A DNA stretch of 10,148 nt from an uncultured Rhodoluna sp. (GTDB lineage Bacteria > Actinomycetota > Actinomycetes > Actinomycetales > Microbacteriaceae), in contig CALDKR010000133.1 of NCBI GenBank assembly GCA_937898095.1, positions 1 to 10,148 on the forward strand, in the 5' to 3' direction. The notes under the pieces are model-generated. The model was not told where the DNA came from. It made no database searches and saw only the letters and a program-made list of their open reading frames with translations. Position 1 is the stretch's first letter, and each line of letters begins with the position of its first letter. A program made the position numbers and the translations under genes. This document shows positions 1 through 6,216 of the stretch, piece after piece.

Positions 1-13
1 GCTCTTCCGATCT
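1..13. other. Illumina sequencing adapter remnant
   Basis: The first 13 bases, GCTCTTCCGATCT, are identical to the 3' end of the standard Illumina adapter (reverse complement AGATCGGAAGAGC). They lie inside the obgE reading frame, where they would encode residues that do not fit the conserved Obg C-terminal domain: the family pattern after YLADRL continues for many residues, whereas here the frame turns into a Gln-Ile-Gly-Arg stub. These bases are almost certainly not genomic, and they mark the end of an assembled contig. Confidence 0.95.
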
Positions 14-1241
14 GACCAATCTTGCCGAGGCGGTCGGCGAGATAACCGACTGCCTCCTCGTTTGCGAACATCGTTTGCGCAACCCATCGCTCTGGCTTTG
101 CGCCGAGCACACGGAAGATCTCTTCGTCGCCCCACATCTCTTTGCGAATTGTGAAGTTGCCTTCATCGCGACGCTCTTGCATCAAGGTAATTCGAGGCTT
201 AACAGGCTGCGCCTCGCGCTCGAGGCGCGCGGCTGAAACAAGCTTTGCCAAGGCAAAATTGAGCTCTCGAAGTCCTTCGTGAGTCACGGCCGAAATAATG
301 AATACCTCGTAACCGCGGGCTTCTAGCTCGGGCTTGACGAACTCGGCAAGCTCTTTGGCGTCTGGAATGTCGGCTTTGTTCAACGCGATTAGCTGAGGGC
401 GCTCGGTTAGCGGAATCTCGCCCTCAGGAACCTGATATGCGTTTAGTTCGACCAGAATCTTGTCTAGGTCACTGATTGGATCGCGGTTCGGCTCTAGGGT
501 GCCACAGTCAAGCACGTGCAGTAGTGCAGAACAGCGCTCAACGTGGCGCAAAAACTGCAACCCCAAACCCTTGCCTTCGCTGGCACCCTCGATAAGTCCG
601 GGAACATCGGCAATGGTGAAGCGAGTGTCGCCAGCCTGTACTACACCGAGATTTGGGTGAAGAGTGGTGAATGGATAGTCAGCAATCTTTGGTCGCGCCG
701 CGCTCAGCGCAGCGATCAGCGAGGATTTTCCGGCAGATGGGTATCCAACTAGGGCTACGTCTGCAACGCTCTTGAGTTCGAGAATTACGTCGCCGCGCCA
801 ACCAGGAACACCCAAGAGTGCGAAACCAGGTGCTTTGCGCTTAGAACTGGATAGGGCTGCGTTACCCAAGCCGCCAATGCCGCCCTCGGCAACCACGAGC
901 TCCATGCCCGGTTCAGACAAATCGGCGATGAGTTTGCCGTTGGCGTCTTTCACAACTGTTCCGACCGGAACCGACAGCACAAGAGGCTCGCCGTGGTGAC
1001 CGTTTCTAAAGTCACCAGCGCCGTCACCACCGTCGCCACCCGCGCGGTGAGGGTGAAAGTGAAAGTCGAGAAGAGTGGTGACGTTTGGGTCTGAAATAAG
1101 GCTGATTGAGCCGCCACGGCCGCCGTCTGCACCGTCTGGGCCAGCAAGGGGTTTGAACTTTTCGCGCTTAACTGAAACACAGCCGTCGCCGCCATCTCCT
1201 GCGCGCAAGTGCAATGTCACTTGATCAACGAATGAAACCAT
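14..1241 (-). CDS. obgE: GTPase ObgE/CgtA, 3' end missing
   Basis: Essential ribosome-associated GTPase of the Obg family, known to act in 50S subunit maturation and the stringent response. 409 codons are visible before the frame runs into the adapter. Residues 1 to about 158 form the glycine-rich Obg fold (AGDGGDGCVSVKREKF near the N-terminus, GADGGRGGS, RAGGDGGDG). The G domain follows with all its motifs: G1 GYPSAGKSS (166-174), G2 in DYPFTTL (T192/T193), G3 DVPG (212-215), G4 NKAD (288-291) and G5 SAV (317-319). From about residue 340 an actinobacterial OCT-type C-terminal domain begins and is cut off, so roughly 80-100 residues may be missing judging by family length. The ATG start is preceded by a strong GAGGAGGG ribosome binding site. 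The gene is the last of the rplU-rpmA-obgE cluster, separated from rpmA by an intrinsic terminator. Confidence 0.97.
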
Positions 1242-1271
1242 TTACAAACCCTCCTCAAAGACTTGTGGGAT

Positions 1272-1302
1272 ACAAAAAGAAATGGCGAGCCAATGGCTCG
1301 CC
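1272..1302 (-). terminator. Intrinsic terminator between rpmA and obgE
   Basis: On the minus strand an 8-bp perfect GC-rich stem (GGCGAGCC / GGCTCGCC, 1284-1291 and 1295-1302) with a 3-base loop is followed at once by ATTTCTTTTTG, a U-rich tract in the transcript. It lies 24 bases after the rpmA stop and about 40 bases before the obgE start codon. This is a classic Rho-independent terminator. Since I see no strong promoter between it and obgE, partial readthrough probably supplies obgE transcript, making it an attenuator of obgE relative to the ribosomal protein genes. Confidence 0.88.
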
Positions 1303-1325
1303 GATTTCTGAAGTTTAGCTATCGC

Positions 1326-1580
1326 TTAGGCAACCTCAACCACGTTTACAACGCGGCGGCCGCCCTTGGTTCCGAATGCTACTGAACCGGCAGCAAGAGC
1401 GAACAGAGTGTCGTCTTTGCCTTTGCCCACGTTTGCACCCGGGTGAAAGTGGGTTCCGCGCTGACGAACTAGAATCTCGCCTGCGTTGACCTCTTGACCT
1501 GCGTAGCGCTTTACGCCAAGACGCTGTGCGTTTGAATCGCGACCGTTTCGGGTCGAACTAACACCCTTTTTACTTGCCAT
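1326..1580 (-). CDS. rpmA: 50S ribosomal protein L27
   Basis: Structural protein of the large ribosomal subunit whose N-terminal tail reaches toward the peptidyl transferase centre. The 84-residue product has the family signature: N-terminal MASKKGVSSTRNGRDS, then LGVKRYAGQEV, and the GTHFHPGANVGKGKDDTLFAL stretch split around the conserved histidines. Length is normal. It begins directly with the ASKKG tail, so it lacks the cleavable N-terminal extension that Firmicutes L27 carries. The ATG is preceded by TAAGGA about 10 bases upstream, and this ribosome binding site overlaps the TAA stop of rplU, which ends 14 bases before, suggesting coupled translation with L21. Confidence 0.98.
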   Translation of the reverse strand: MASKKGVSSTRNGRDSNAQRLGVKRYAGQEVNAGEILVRQRGTHFHPGANVGKGKDDTLFALAAGSVAFGTKGGRRVVNVVEVA

Positions 1581-1594
1581 TTTCGGTCAGTTCC

Positions 1595-1903
1595 TTACTT
1601 GATCTCGGTGACCTGAACACGGGTTAGCTCAGAGCGGAAACCCATGCGGCGCTTGTAGCCGGTCTTGTTCTTGTAGTGCTGGATGATGATCTTTGGACCA
1701 CGTAGGTCGTTTAGGACGGTAGCGGTGACCTTGACCTTAGCTAGCGCCTTGGCATCTGAAGTGACCTTGTCGCCATCAACTAGCAATAGAGCTGGAAGCT
1801 CGATGTTGCCGGCGGCGTCAGCCTTAACACGGTCTAGGGTCACAATGGTGCCTACTGACACCTTCTCTTGACGGCCGCCTGCGCGGACTACTGCGAAAAC
1901 CAC
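1595..1903 (-). CDS. rplU: 50S ribosomal protein L21
   Basis: Large-subunit ribosomal protein that binds 23S rRNA. The 102-residue product is of normal length and shows the family pattern: VFAVVRAGGRQEKVSVG at the N-terminus, VTLDRV, LLLVDGDKV, and the C-terminal signature KIIIQHYKNKTGYKRRMGFR followed by LTRVQVTEI. The start codon is GTG at 1903-1901, supported by the position of the conserved N-terminus and by an AAAGGG ribosome binding site 7 bases upstream. It is the first gene of a unit with rpmA and has its own promoter, located just downstream of the rne stop codon. The untranslated leader is about 60 bases long and contains one small hairpin (1942-1954, 5-bp stem). Confidence 0.98.
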   Translation of the reverse strand: MVFAVVRAGGRQEKVSVGTIVTLDRVKADAAGNIELPALLLVDGDKVTSDAKALAKVKVTATVLNDLRGPKIIIQHYKNKTGYKRRMGFRSELTRVQVTEIK

Positions 1904-1970
1904 GGTTTTACCCTTTGTTCAAAAGTCTTGATTAATTTACCTGCTGTTTCAGCAACGGCAACGAGGGTTC

Positions 1971-1999
1971 AGTCTACATTGCGTTTCTGATGTGGTCAA
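1971..1999 (-). promoter_or_regulatory. Sigma-70-type promoter for rplU-rpmA
   Basis: Reading on the minus strand there is a -35 element TTGACC (1999-1994), a spacer of exactly 17 bases, and a -10 element TAGACT (1976-1971). TAGACT fits the actinobacterial TANNNT consensus. Transcription would start near 1964, giving a leader of about 60 bases before the rplU GTG. The -35 element lies only 13 bases after the rne stop codon, and I see no terminator hairpin between rne and rplU, so readthrough from rne may add to this promoter. Confidence 0.8.
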
Positions 2000-2012
2000 A
2001 CGTTTAGCGAAA

Positions 2013-4448
2013 CTAATTTTGCTGTTCGACCGATGTTGCCGCAGCGCTAGAGCTGCTGGCGCGACGCGGTTTGCGCCTTCCCTGCCCTGGTGCCTTTGGC
2101 TCTGGAAGCGCATCCAGGACGGCTTCTAGAAGTTTGTCAGTGTTTTTTTCGGTGACCTCAGTCGGCGTGTCGGCTGACTTGGTCACAGGCACCACAATCG
2201 GAGACGGCTCGCCGGCTGCCTCATGTGCGGCAACGGTTGATGCAGCAATCTTGCTGATCACGCTGCCCAGTTCAACTGCGCGCTCTGGTGTGACCACTTT
2301 GGCAGGCTCAGGCTTTTGGTTGTTGCGGTTGCGGTCTTTCTTTTTGTTTTTGCCGCCACCCTGGCCTGAATTGCCGTTGTTGCCCGAATAGTTCTCTTCG
2401 TGGCCGATGTTCTTTGAGCGCATAATTGGTTCGTGGTGAACGATGACACCTCGACCAGCACAAGCTTCACAGGGTTCACTAAAAGCCTCTAGCAGCCCAA
2501 TGCCCAGCTTCTTGCGGGTCATCTGAACCAGTCCGAGCGAGGTTACCTCGGCAACCTGGTGCTTGGTTCGGTCGCGGCTTAGGCACTCCATTAGTCGCCT
2601 TGAAACAAGGTCGCGGTTTGACTCGAGAACCATGTCAATGAAGTCGACCACGATGATTCCACCGATGTCGCGCAAACGAAGCTGGCGCACGATTTCTTCC
2701 GCAGCTTCTAGGTTGTTCTTGGTGACTGTTTCTTCGAGGTTTCCGCCCGAGCCGACGAATTTTCCGGTGTTGACGTCGACCACGGTCATTGCTTCAGTGC
2801 GGTCGATGACCAGAGAGCCACCTGAAGGCAAATAAACCTTGCGGTCCAGAGCCTTAGCAATCTGCTCGCCGATGCGGTATTCATCGAAGACGTCTTTGGT
2901 GCCCTCGTATTTCGAAACTCGCTCAAGAAGATCAGGGGCTACTGAGGCGAGATAGCTTTCGATGGTCTCACGAGCATCTTCACCAGAGATGATCATGCGC
3001 TGGAAGTCTTCATTGAAGACATCTCGAACAATTTTCACCAGCAGGTCAGGCTCTGAGTGCAGCATCGCTGGAGCCTGGCCCTTTTCGACCTTCTTTTGGA
3101 TGTCTTCCCACTGGGCTTGCAGGCGCTGCACATCTAGAGTCAACTGCTCTTCAGTGGCACCTTCAGCTGCAGTACGAACGATGACGCCGGCATCTTCAGG
3201 CAAAATCTCTTTCAGAATCTTCTTTAAGCGAGCGCGCTCTGAGTCAGGCAGCTTGCGCGAGATTCCGTTCATTGAGCCGTTTGGCACGTATACCAAGTAG
3301 CGGCCAGGCAGTGAAACCTGGCTGGTTAGGCGAGCACCTTTTTGTCCGACAGGATCTTTGGTGACCTGAACTAAAACAGTGTCGCCAGACTTTAATGCAA
3401 GTTCAATTCGACGCGGCTGATTGCCAGTCTCGGCAAGCTCCCAGTCGACCTCGCCTGAATACAGCACCGCGTTTCGACCACGGCCAATGTCGACGAATGC
3501 GGCCTCCATTGAAGGAAGAACATTCTGAACCTTGCCTAGATAGACGTTGCCGATTAGTGATGCTTCTGACGCCTTGGCCACATAGTGCTCAACCAAGATG
3601 CCGTCTTCTAAAACGCCAATTTGAATCTTGCCGTCTTTAGAGCGCACAACCATAGAGCGATCGACTGCTTCGCGACGAGCCAAGAACTCAGACTCGGTAA
3701 TCACACTGCGGCGGCGGCCGGCATCGCGGCCATCACGGCGGCGCTGCTTTTTGGCTTCTAGGCGAGTCGATCCCTTGACGCGCTGTGGCTCATTTGAAAG
3801 TTCTTTTGGCTCGCGAGGGGTGCGAACTTTGACAACGGTATTAGGTGCAACCTGCTCGCCCTCGGTGGCTTCACCCGCGCGACGACGCGATCGACGACGC
3901 AGGTGGCTTTCTTCGCCCTCTGGCTTGTCGTCGACCATGCGACCGCGCTTCGGGTCGACTTTAGGTGTCGGCAAATCAGGCGCCATGAACATGAGTGAAG
4001 TTGCACTTGGCGGGGTCAAGACTGCCGAAGCGGTCGAACCCGCAAGTTCGAGAGTTGTCTCACTCGCCGTCTCAGTGTTGGCCCCTGCTGCGGATTTGCG
4101 GCCGCGTTTGCTTGGTGACTTCGGGGTCGCCGCTATCTCGATGTCAACGTCGCCGCTAGTTTCAGCTGTTTTGTCTGCTGCTGGTTTTTTTGAACGCGAG
4201 CCACGTGAAGATGACTTTGCAATCACGGTTTCAGAATCGGATTCGGCGACTGGATCGTTGGTTGCTGGCTTTGCCGACTTGGCCGAGGTCTTTGATGCAG
4301 CCTTAGGGGCCGTTGCCTTAGGGGCTGCCTTTTTTGCGGCTGACGCAGCTGGTTTTCGAGTTGCCAAGGCCTTTGCTTTAGAAGCTGGCTTTGAGCTTGT
4401 TTCGTCTGAATTTGAAACAGGTGCGTTTGAATCGTTGTTAGTCACCAT
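2013..4448 (-). CDS. rne: Ribonuclease E/G family endoribonuclease
   Basis: Single-strand-specific endoribonuclease that starts mRNA decay and matures rRNA and tRNA precursors. The 811-residue protein has a central catalytic core flanked by low-complexity tails. Residues 1 to about 265 are disordered, first Ala/Lys/Ser-rich (histone-like) and then Arg-rich (LRRRSRRR, KKQRRRDGRDAGRRR). An S1 RNA-binding domain follows (about 285-375, with IGNVYLGKVQNVLPSMEAAF). The DNase I-like catalytic part carries the two metal-binding aspartates, D558 in VVDVNTG and D602 in VVDFIDM, spaced as in E. coli RNase E. The Zn-link cysteines are C660 and C663 (CEAC). Residues 675-811 are a Gly/Asn then basic tail (KNKKKDRNRNN, GRRKPRR). 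This layout, with the core between two tails, is known for actinobacterial RNase E. The ATG has a GGAG site 10 bases upstream; the gene diverges from the VKOR gene. Confidence 0.97.
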   Translation of the reverse strand: MVTNNDSNAPVSNSDETSSKPASKAKALATRKPAASAAKKAAPKATAPKAASKTSAKSAKPATNDPVAESDSETVIAKSSSRGSRSKKPAADKTAETSGDVDIEIAATPKSPSKRGRKSAAGANTETASETTLELAGSTASAVLTPPSATSLMFMAPDLPTPKVDPKRGRMVDDKPEGEESHLRRRSRRRAGEATEGEQVAPNTVVKVRTPREPKELSNEPQRVKGSTRLEAKKQRRRDGRDAGRRRSVITESEFLARREAVDRSMVVRSKDGKIQIGVLEDGILVEHYVAKASEASLIGNVYLGKVQNVLPSMEAAFVDIGRGRNAVLYSGEVDWELAETGNQPRRIELALKSGDTVLVQVTKDPVGQKGARLTSQVSLPGRYLVYVPNGSMNGISRKLPDSERARLKKILKEILPEDAGVIVRTAAEGATEEQLTLDVQRLQAQWEDIQKKVEKGQAPAMLHSEPDLLVKIVRDVFNEDFQRMIISGEDARETIESYLASVAPDLLERVSKYEGTKDVFDEYRIGEQIAKALDRKVYLPSGGSLVIDRTEAMTVVDVNTGKFVGSGGNLEETVTKNNLEAAEEIVRQLRLRDIGGIIVVDFIDMVLESNRDLVSRRLMECLSRDRTKHQVAEVTSLGLVQMTRKKLGIGLLEAFSEPCEACAGRGVIVHHEPIMRSKNIGHEENYSGNNGNSGQGGGKNKKKDRNRNNQKPEPAKVVTPERAVELGSVISKIAASTVAAHEAAGEPSPIVVPVTKSADTPTEVTEKNTDKLLEAVLDALPEPKAPGQGRRKPRRASSSSAAATSVEQQN

Positions 4449-4515
4449 TTCTGGCGTGCTCCAAGCTGCCTAATGCTGGGCCACACTCACCAGCCATTGA
4501 GGCGTAAATCGTTGC

Positions 4516-4533
4516 TGTTCACGATTGTGAACA
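4516..4533. promoter_or_regulatory. 18-bp palindrome upstream of rne, possible operator
   Basis: TGTTCAC-GATT-GTGAACA is a perfect 7+7 bp inverted repeat with a 4-base centre, located about 70 bases upstream of the rne start in the 267-base gap between rne and the divergent VKOR gene. Its size and spacing fit a binding site for a dimeric repressor; in RNA it would form a small hairpin without a following U tract, so it is not a terminator. It is neither the LexA box nor parS. I could not identify a clear promoter for rne in this gap, and apart from this repeat and the VKOR -10 element I see nothing well defined there. Confidence 0.4.
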
Positions 4534-4700
4534 ACCAAATCTGCGGCGAGTAACTCTTTTTGTTTGCGGCTGACGCTGCCCGATGGGTCTTGCGCGACGA
4601 CTTCGCAGGTTCTCGCTAAATCTTCAGTCGAATTAGTTGTGGTCTAATTTCAACTTCACTCAGTATGCCAGCTGGTCGGCTAAAAGTCACTCAATCTGCG

Positions 4701-4709
4701 TGTCATACT
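4701..4709 (+). promoter_or_regulatory. Extended -10 promoter element for the VKOR gene
   Basis: TGT-CATACT reads as an extended -10 element (TGn followed by a hexamer close to TATAAT). Six bases separate it from the GTG at 4716, so transcription would start on or next to the start codon and give a leaderless mRNA, a common arrangement in Actinobacteria. No convincing -35 hexamer lies 16-18 bases upstream, which extended -10 promoters can tolerate. Confidence 0.45.
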
Positions 4710-4715
4710 GAAGTC

Positions 4716-5339
4716 GTGAACAGTAGCACGACTAAAAACTCAAGCCTGATTGAAGCACCGAAATCTCTTGCTTGGGTGCTGGTTATCGGCGGAATCATCG
4801 GCTGGCTTGGCGCTTTTGCGCTGACCATTGAGCGCCTGCACGTTGCAGCCGACCCAAATGCCACACTCTCTTGTGACATTGCTTCATTCATTTCATGCAA
4901 GTCAGTGATGCTGAGCTGGCAAGCCAAGCTTTTCGGGTTTCCTAACCCTCTAATTGGCCTCGGTGCATTCATTGCGCCGATTGTCGTAGGAATGGCGATT
5001 TTCGCCGGTGCAAAGTTCGCCCGCTGGTTTTGGGTCACCTTTAGCGTTGGAATCTCGCTCGGATTCATTTTCGTGCTTTGGCTAGCCGACGCCGCAATCA
5101 ACGACATTGGCGCTCTTTGCCCTTATTGCATGGTTGCCTGGTTCGGCATGATTCCAATGTTCTGGGCGACGATTTTGTTTGGTGCTCGCGAAGGCTTTAT
5201 TTGGGTGCCGACCAGAACCATCAGATTTTTTGTCAGCGCCTATGACTGGGCTTGGGTTTATGCGGTTCTAACCGAGGTCACCATGGCGCTAATTATTTTG
5301 GTGAAATTCTGGCCACTGTGGGTCAAGCTTTTTAGCTAA
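4716..5339 (+). CDS. VKOR family membrane protein, disulfide bond formation
   Basis: Bacterial homologue of vitamin K epoxide reductase. In this family the enzyme passes electrons from a periplasmic DsbA-like thiol oxidase to membrane quinone and so drives disulfide formation in exported proteins. The 207-residue product has five predicted membrane segments (about 18-40, 78-98, 102-126, 137-156, 174-198). It keeps all four redox cysteines: the loop pair C53 and C61 (SCDIASFISC) and the CPYC motif C135/C138 next to the quinone site. No thioredoxin domain is fused, so a separate partner is expected elsewhere. I chose the GTG at 4716 because an extended -10 element sits 6 bases upstream and the 17 extra residues from the ATG at 4665 are poorly membrane-protein-like; neither start has a good ribosome binding site. 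It is the only plus-strand gene here, divergent from rne and convergent with ndk. Confidence 0.9.
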   Translation: MNSSTTKNSSLIEAPKSLAWVLVIGGIIGWLGAFALTIERLHVAADPNATLSCDIASFISCKSVMLSWQAKLFGFPNPLIGLGAFIAPIVVGMAIFAGAKFARWFWVTFSVGISLGFIFVLWLADAAINDIGALCPYCMVAWFGMIPMFWATILFGAREGFIWVPTRTIRFFVSAYDWAWVYAVLTEVTMALIILVKFWPLWVKLFS

Positions 5340-5365
5340 ACCCAAATCTCAGTCTTTTAGCTAAA
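5331..5365. repeat. Paired palindromes at convergent gene ends
   Basis: The perfect 10-bp palindrome TTTAGCTAAA occurs twice, at 5331-5340 and 5356-5365, within a 13-base direct repeat (TTTTAGCTAAACC) at 25-base spacing. Each copy holds one of the two convergent stop codons, so both the VKOR protein and Ndk end in Phe-Ser-stop (TTT AGC TAA). The copies could also pair with each other as a 10-bp AT-rich stem with a 15-base loop. Neither strand has a U tract after it, so a role as a bidirectional terminator is possible but weakly supported. Confidence 0.5.
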
Positions 5366-5776
5366 CCAAAGACCCAATTCGCGCTCTGCAGATTCAGGTG
5401 AGTCTGAGCCGTGCACTAGGTTCTGCTGAACCTTTAGACCCCAGTCGCGACCTAGATCACCACGGATGGTGCCTGGTGCCGCAACGGTTGGGTCGGTTGC
5501 GCCGGCTAGTGAGCGAAAACCTTCGATGACGCGGTTGCCCTCTAGTTTGATTGCGACAACCTCGCCGCTCATCATGAACTCGACCAGCGGCTCATAAAAA
5601 GGCTTGCCCTCGTGCTCGGCATAGTGCGCTGCCAAGAGCTCACGTGTTGGCTGCACTAGCTTTAGAGCTGCAACGCGATAGCCCTTTTTTTCAACGCGAG
5701 CAATAATCTCTCCGATCAGATTGCGCTTGACGCCATCAGGCTTGATCAAGACCAGGGTCTGCTGAAGTTCTGACAT
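5357..5776 (-). CDS. ndk: Nucleoside diphosphate kinase
   Basis: Cytoplasmic enzyme that moves the gamma-phosphate of ATP to other (deoxy)nucleoside diphosphates through a phosphohistidine, balancing NTP and dNTP pools. The 139-residue length is typical. Visible motifs are TLVLIKPDGVKRN with the conserved Lys12, GDLGRDWG region preceding the active site, and NLVHGSDSPESA with catalytic His122. The ATG overlaps the stop of the upstream DUF4233 gene by one base (TAATG), and a strong GAGGAG ribosome binding site sits about 6 bases upstream inside that gene, so translation is coupled. It is the last gene of the ileS-folC-DUF4233-ndk unit and ends tail to tail with the VKOR gene. Confidence 0.98.
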   Translation of the reverse strand: MSELQQTLVLIKPDGVKRNLIGEIIARVEKKGYRVAALKLVQPTRELLAAHYAEHEGKPFYEPLVEFMMSGEVVAIKLEGNRVIEGFRSLAGATDPTVAAPGTIRGDLGRDWGLKVQQNLVHGSDSPESAERELGLWFS

Positions 5777-6216
5777 TAGTTCTCCTCTTTGAGTAGCTCT
5801 TGAGTTTCTAGATAAACCTTGCGCGCTGCATCGATTCCGGCACCTGCGACCATTGCCCAGATCCAGAGGCCAATGAAAATTACAGCAACGATGATATAGA
5901 CCGCGCCAATAGTTGGATTAATGACCGCAACCACGATTGAAAGCATTAGAACAATCAATTGGAGCAACCAGCCCCAGGCATAAGACCCAGGTTTTCCGAG
6001 AATGGCAGGAGTAGCAATCATCAAGAAGCTGAGCGATAGCCCGATTGCCCATACGGTTGGGCCATCAAAACCCTTGAGCATGAATGTGCCGAGAAGACCA
6101 AAGAAAACCACGAATGCCTCGAACGCGAACAGCATCGATGCGAGCGCACGTTGGGTTGACTTTTGACGCACTTTTGGCTTGGCCAGGTTGTCTGAGCCTG
6201 AATTTTGATTAGCCAT
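5776..6216 (-). CDS. DUF4233 family four-helix membrane protein
   Basis: Small integral membrane protein of unknown function. The 146-residue product has a polar, basic N-terminal tail (about 1-24), four predicted transmembrane helices (about 25-47, 53-73, 79-99, 102-122) and a charged C-terminal helix (VYLETQELLKEEN). I assign it to DUF4233 from its length, helix layout and position: proteins of this family sit between folC and ndk across Actinobacteria, including Mycobacterium tuberculosis. Its ATG overlaps the end of folC by 8 bases (ATGGCTAA), with a GAGAGG ribosome binding site inside folC 9 bases upstream. No catalytic residues can be recognised. The constant pairing with folC and ndk suggests, without proof, a role tied to folate or nucleotide supply. 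Confidence 0.88.
   Translation of the reverse strand: MANQNSGSDNLAKPKVRQKSTQRALASMLFAFEAFVVFFGLLGTFMLKGFDGPTVWAIGLSLSFLMIATPAILGKPGSYAWGWLLQLIVLMLSIVVAVINPTIGAVYIIVAVIFIGLWIWAMVAGAGIDAARKVYLETQELLKEEN

Noticed and set aside
1910..1968. Possible pairing of ACCCT (1968-1964) with the rplU ribosome binding site AGGGT (1914-1910) as an L21 autoregulatory leader
   Set aside because: With the promoter at 1971-1999 the transcript would start near 1964, so most of the anti-ribosome-binding-site arm would not be in the RNA; five pairs alone are also too few.
3628..4473. A 281-codon open frame on the plus strand, antisense to the N-terminal part of rne
   Set aside because: It mirrors the Ala/Lys/Ser/Arg-rich tail of RNase E; strong codon bias on the real strand keeps the opposite frame open. 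The translation is low-complexity, has no recognisable domain and no ribosome binding site.
4516..4533. The rne-upstream palindrome as a parS or LexA (SOS) site
   Set aside because: parS is TGTTTCACGTGAAACA without a 4-base centre, and the actinobacterial SOS box has GAAC-N4-GTTC; the arms and spacing here differ from both.
4473..4553. A 26-codon ATG-started frame on the plus strand in the rne/VKOR gap
   Set aside because: No ribosome binding site, no recognisable motif, and the length is expected by chance.
4333..4576. A 14-base direct repeat TTTGCGGCTGACGC, once in rne (4333-4346) and once in the upstream gap (4563-4576)
   Set aside because: Only two copies, no further similarity around them, and one copy lies in low-complexity Ala/Lys coding sequence; chance similarity is likely.
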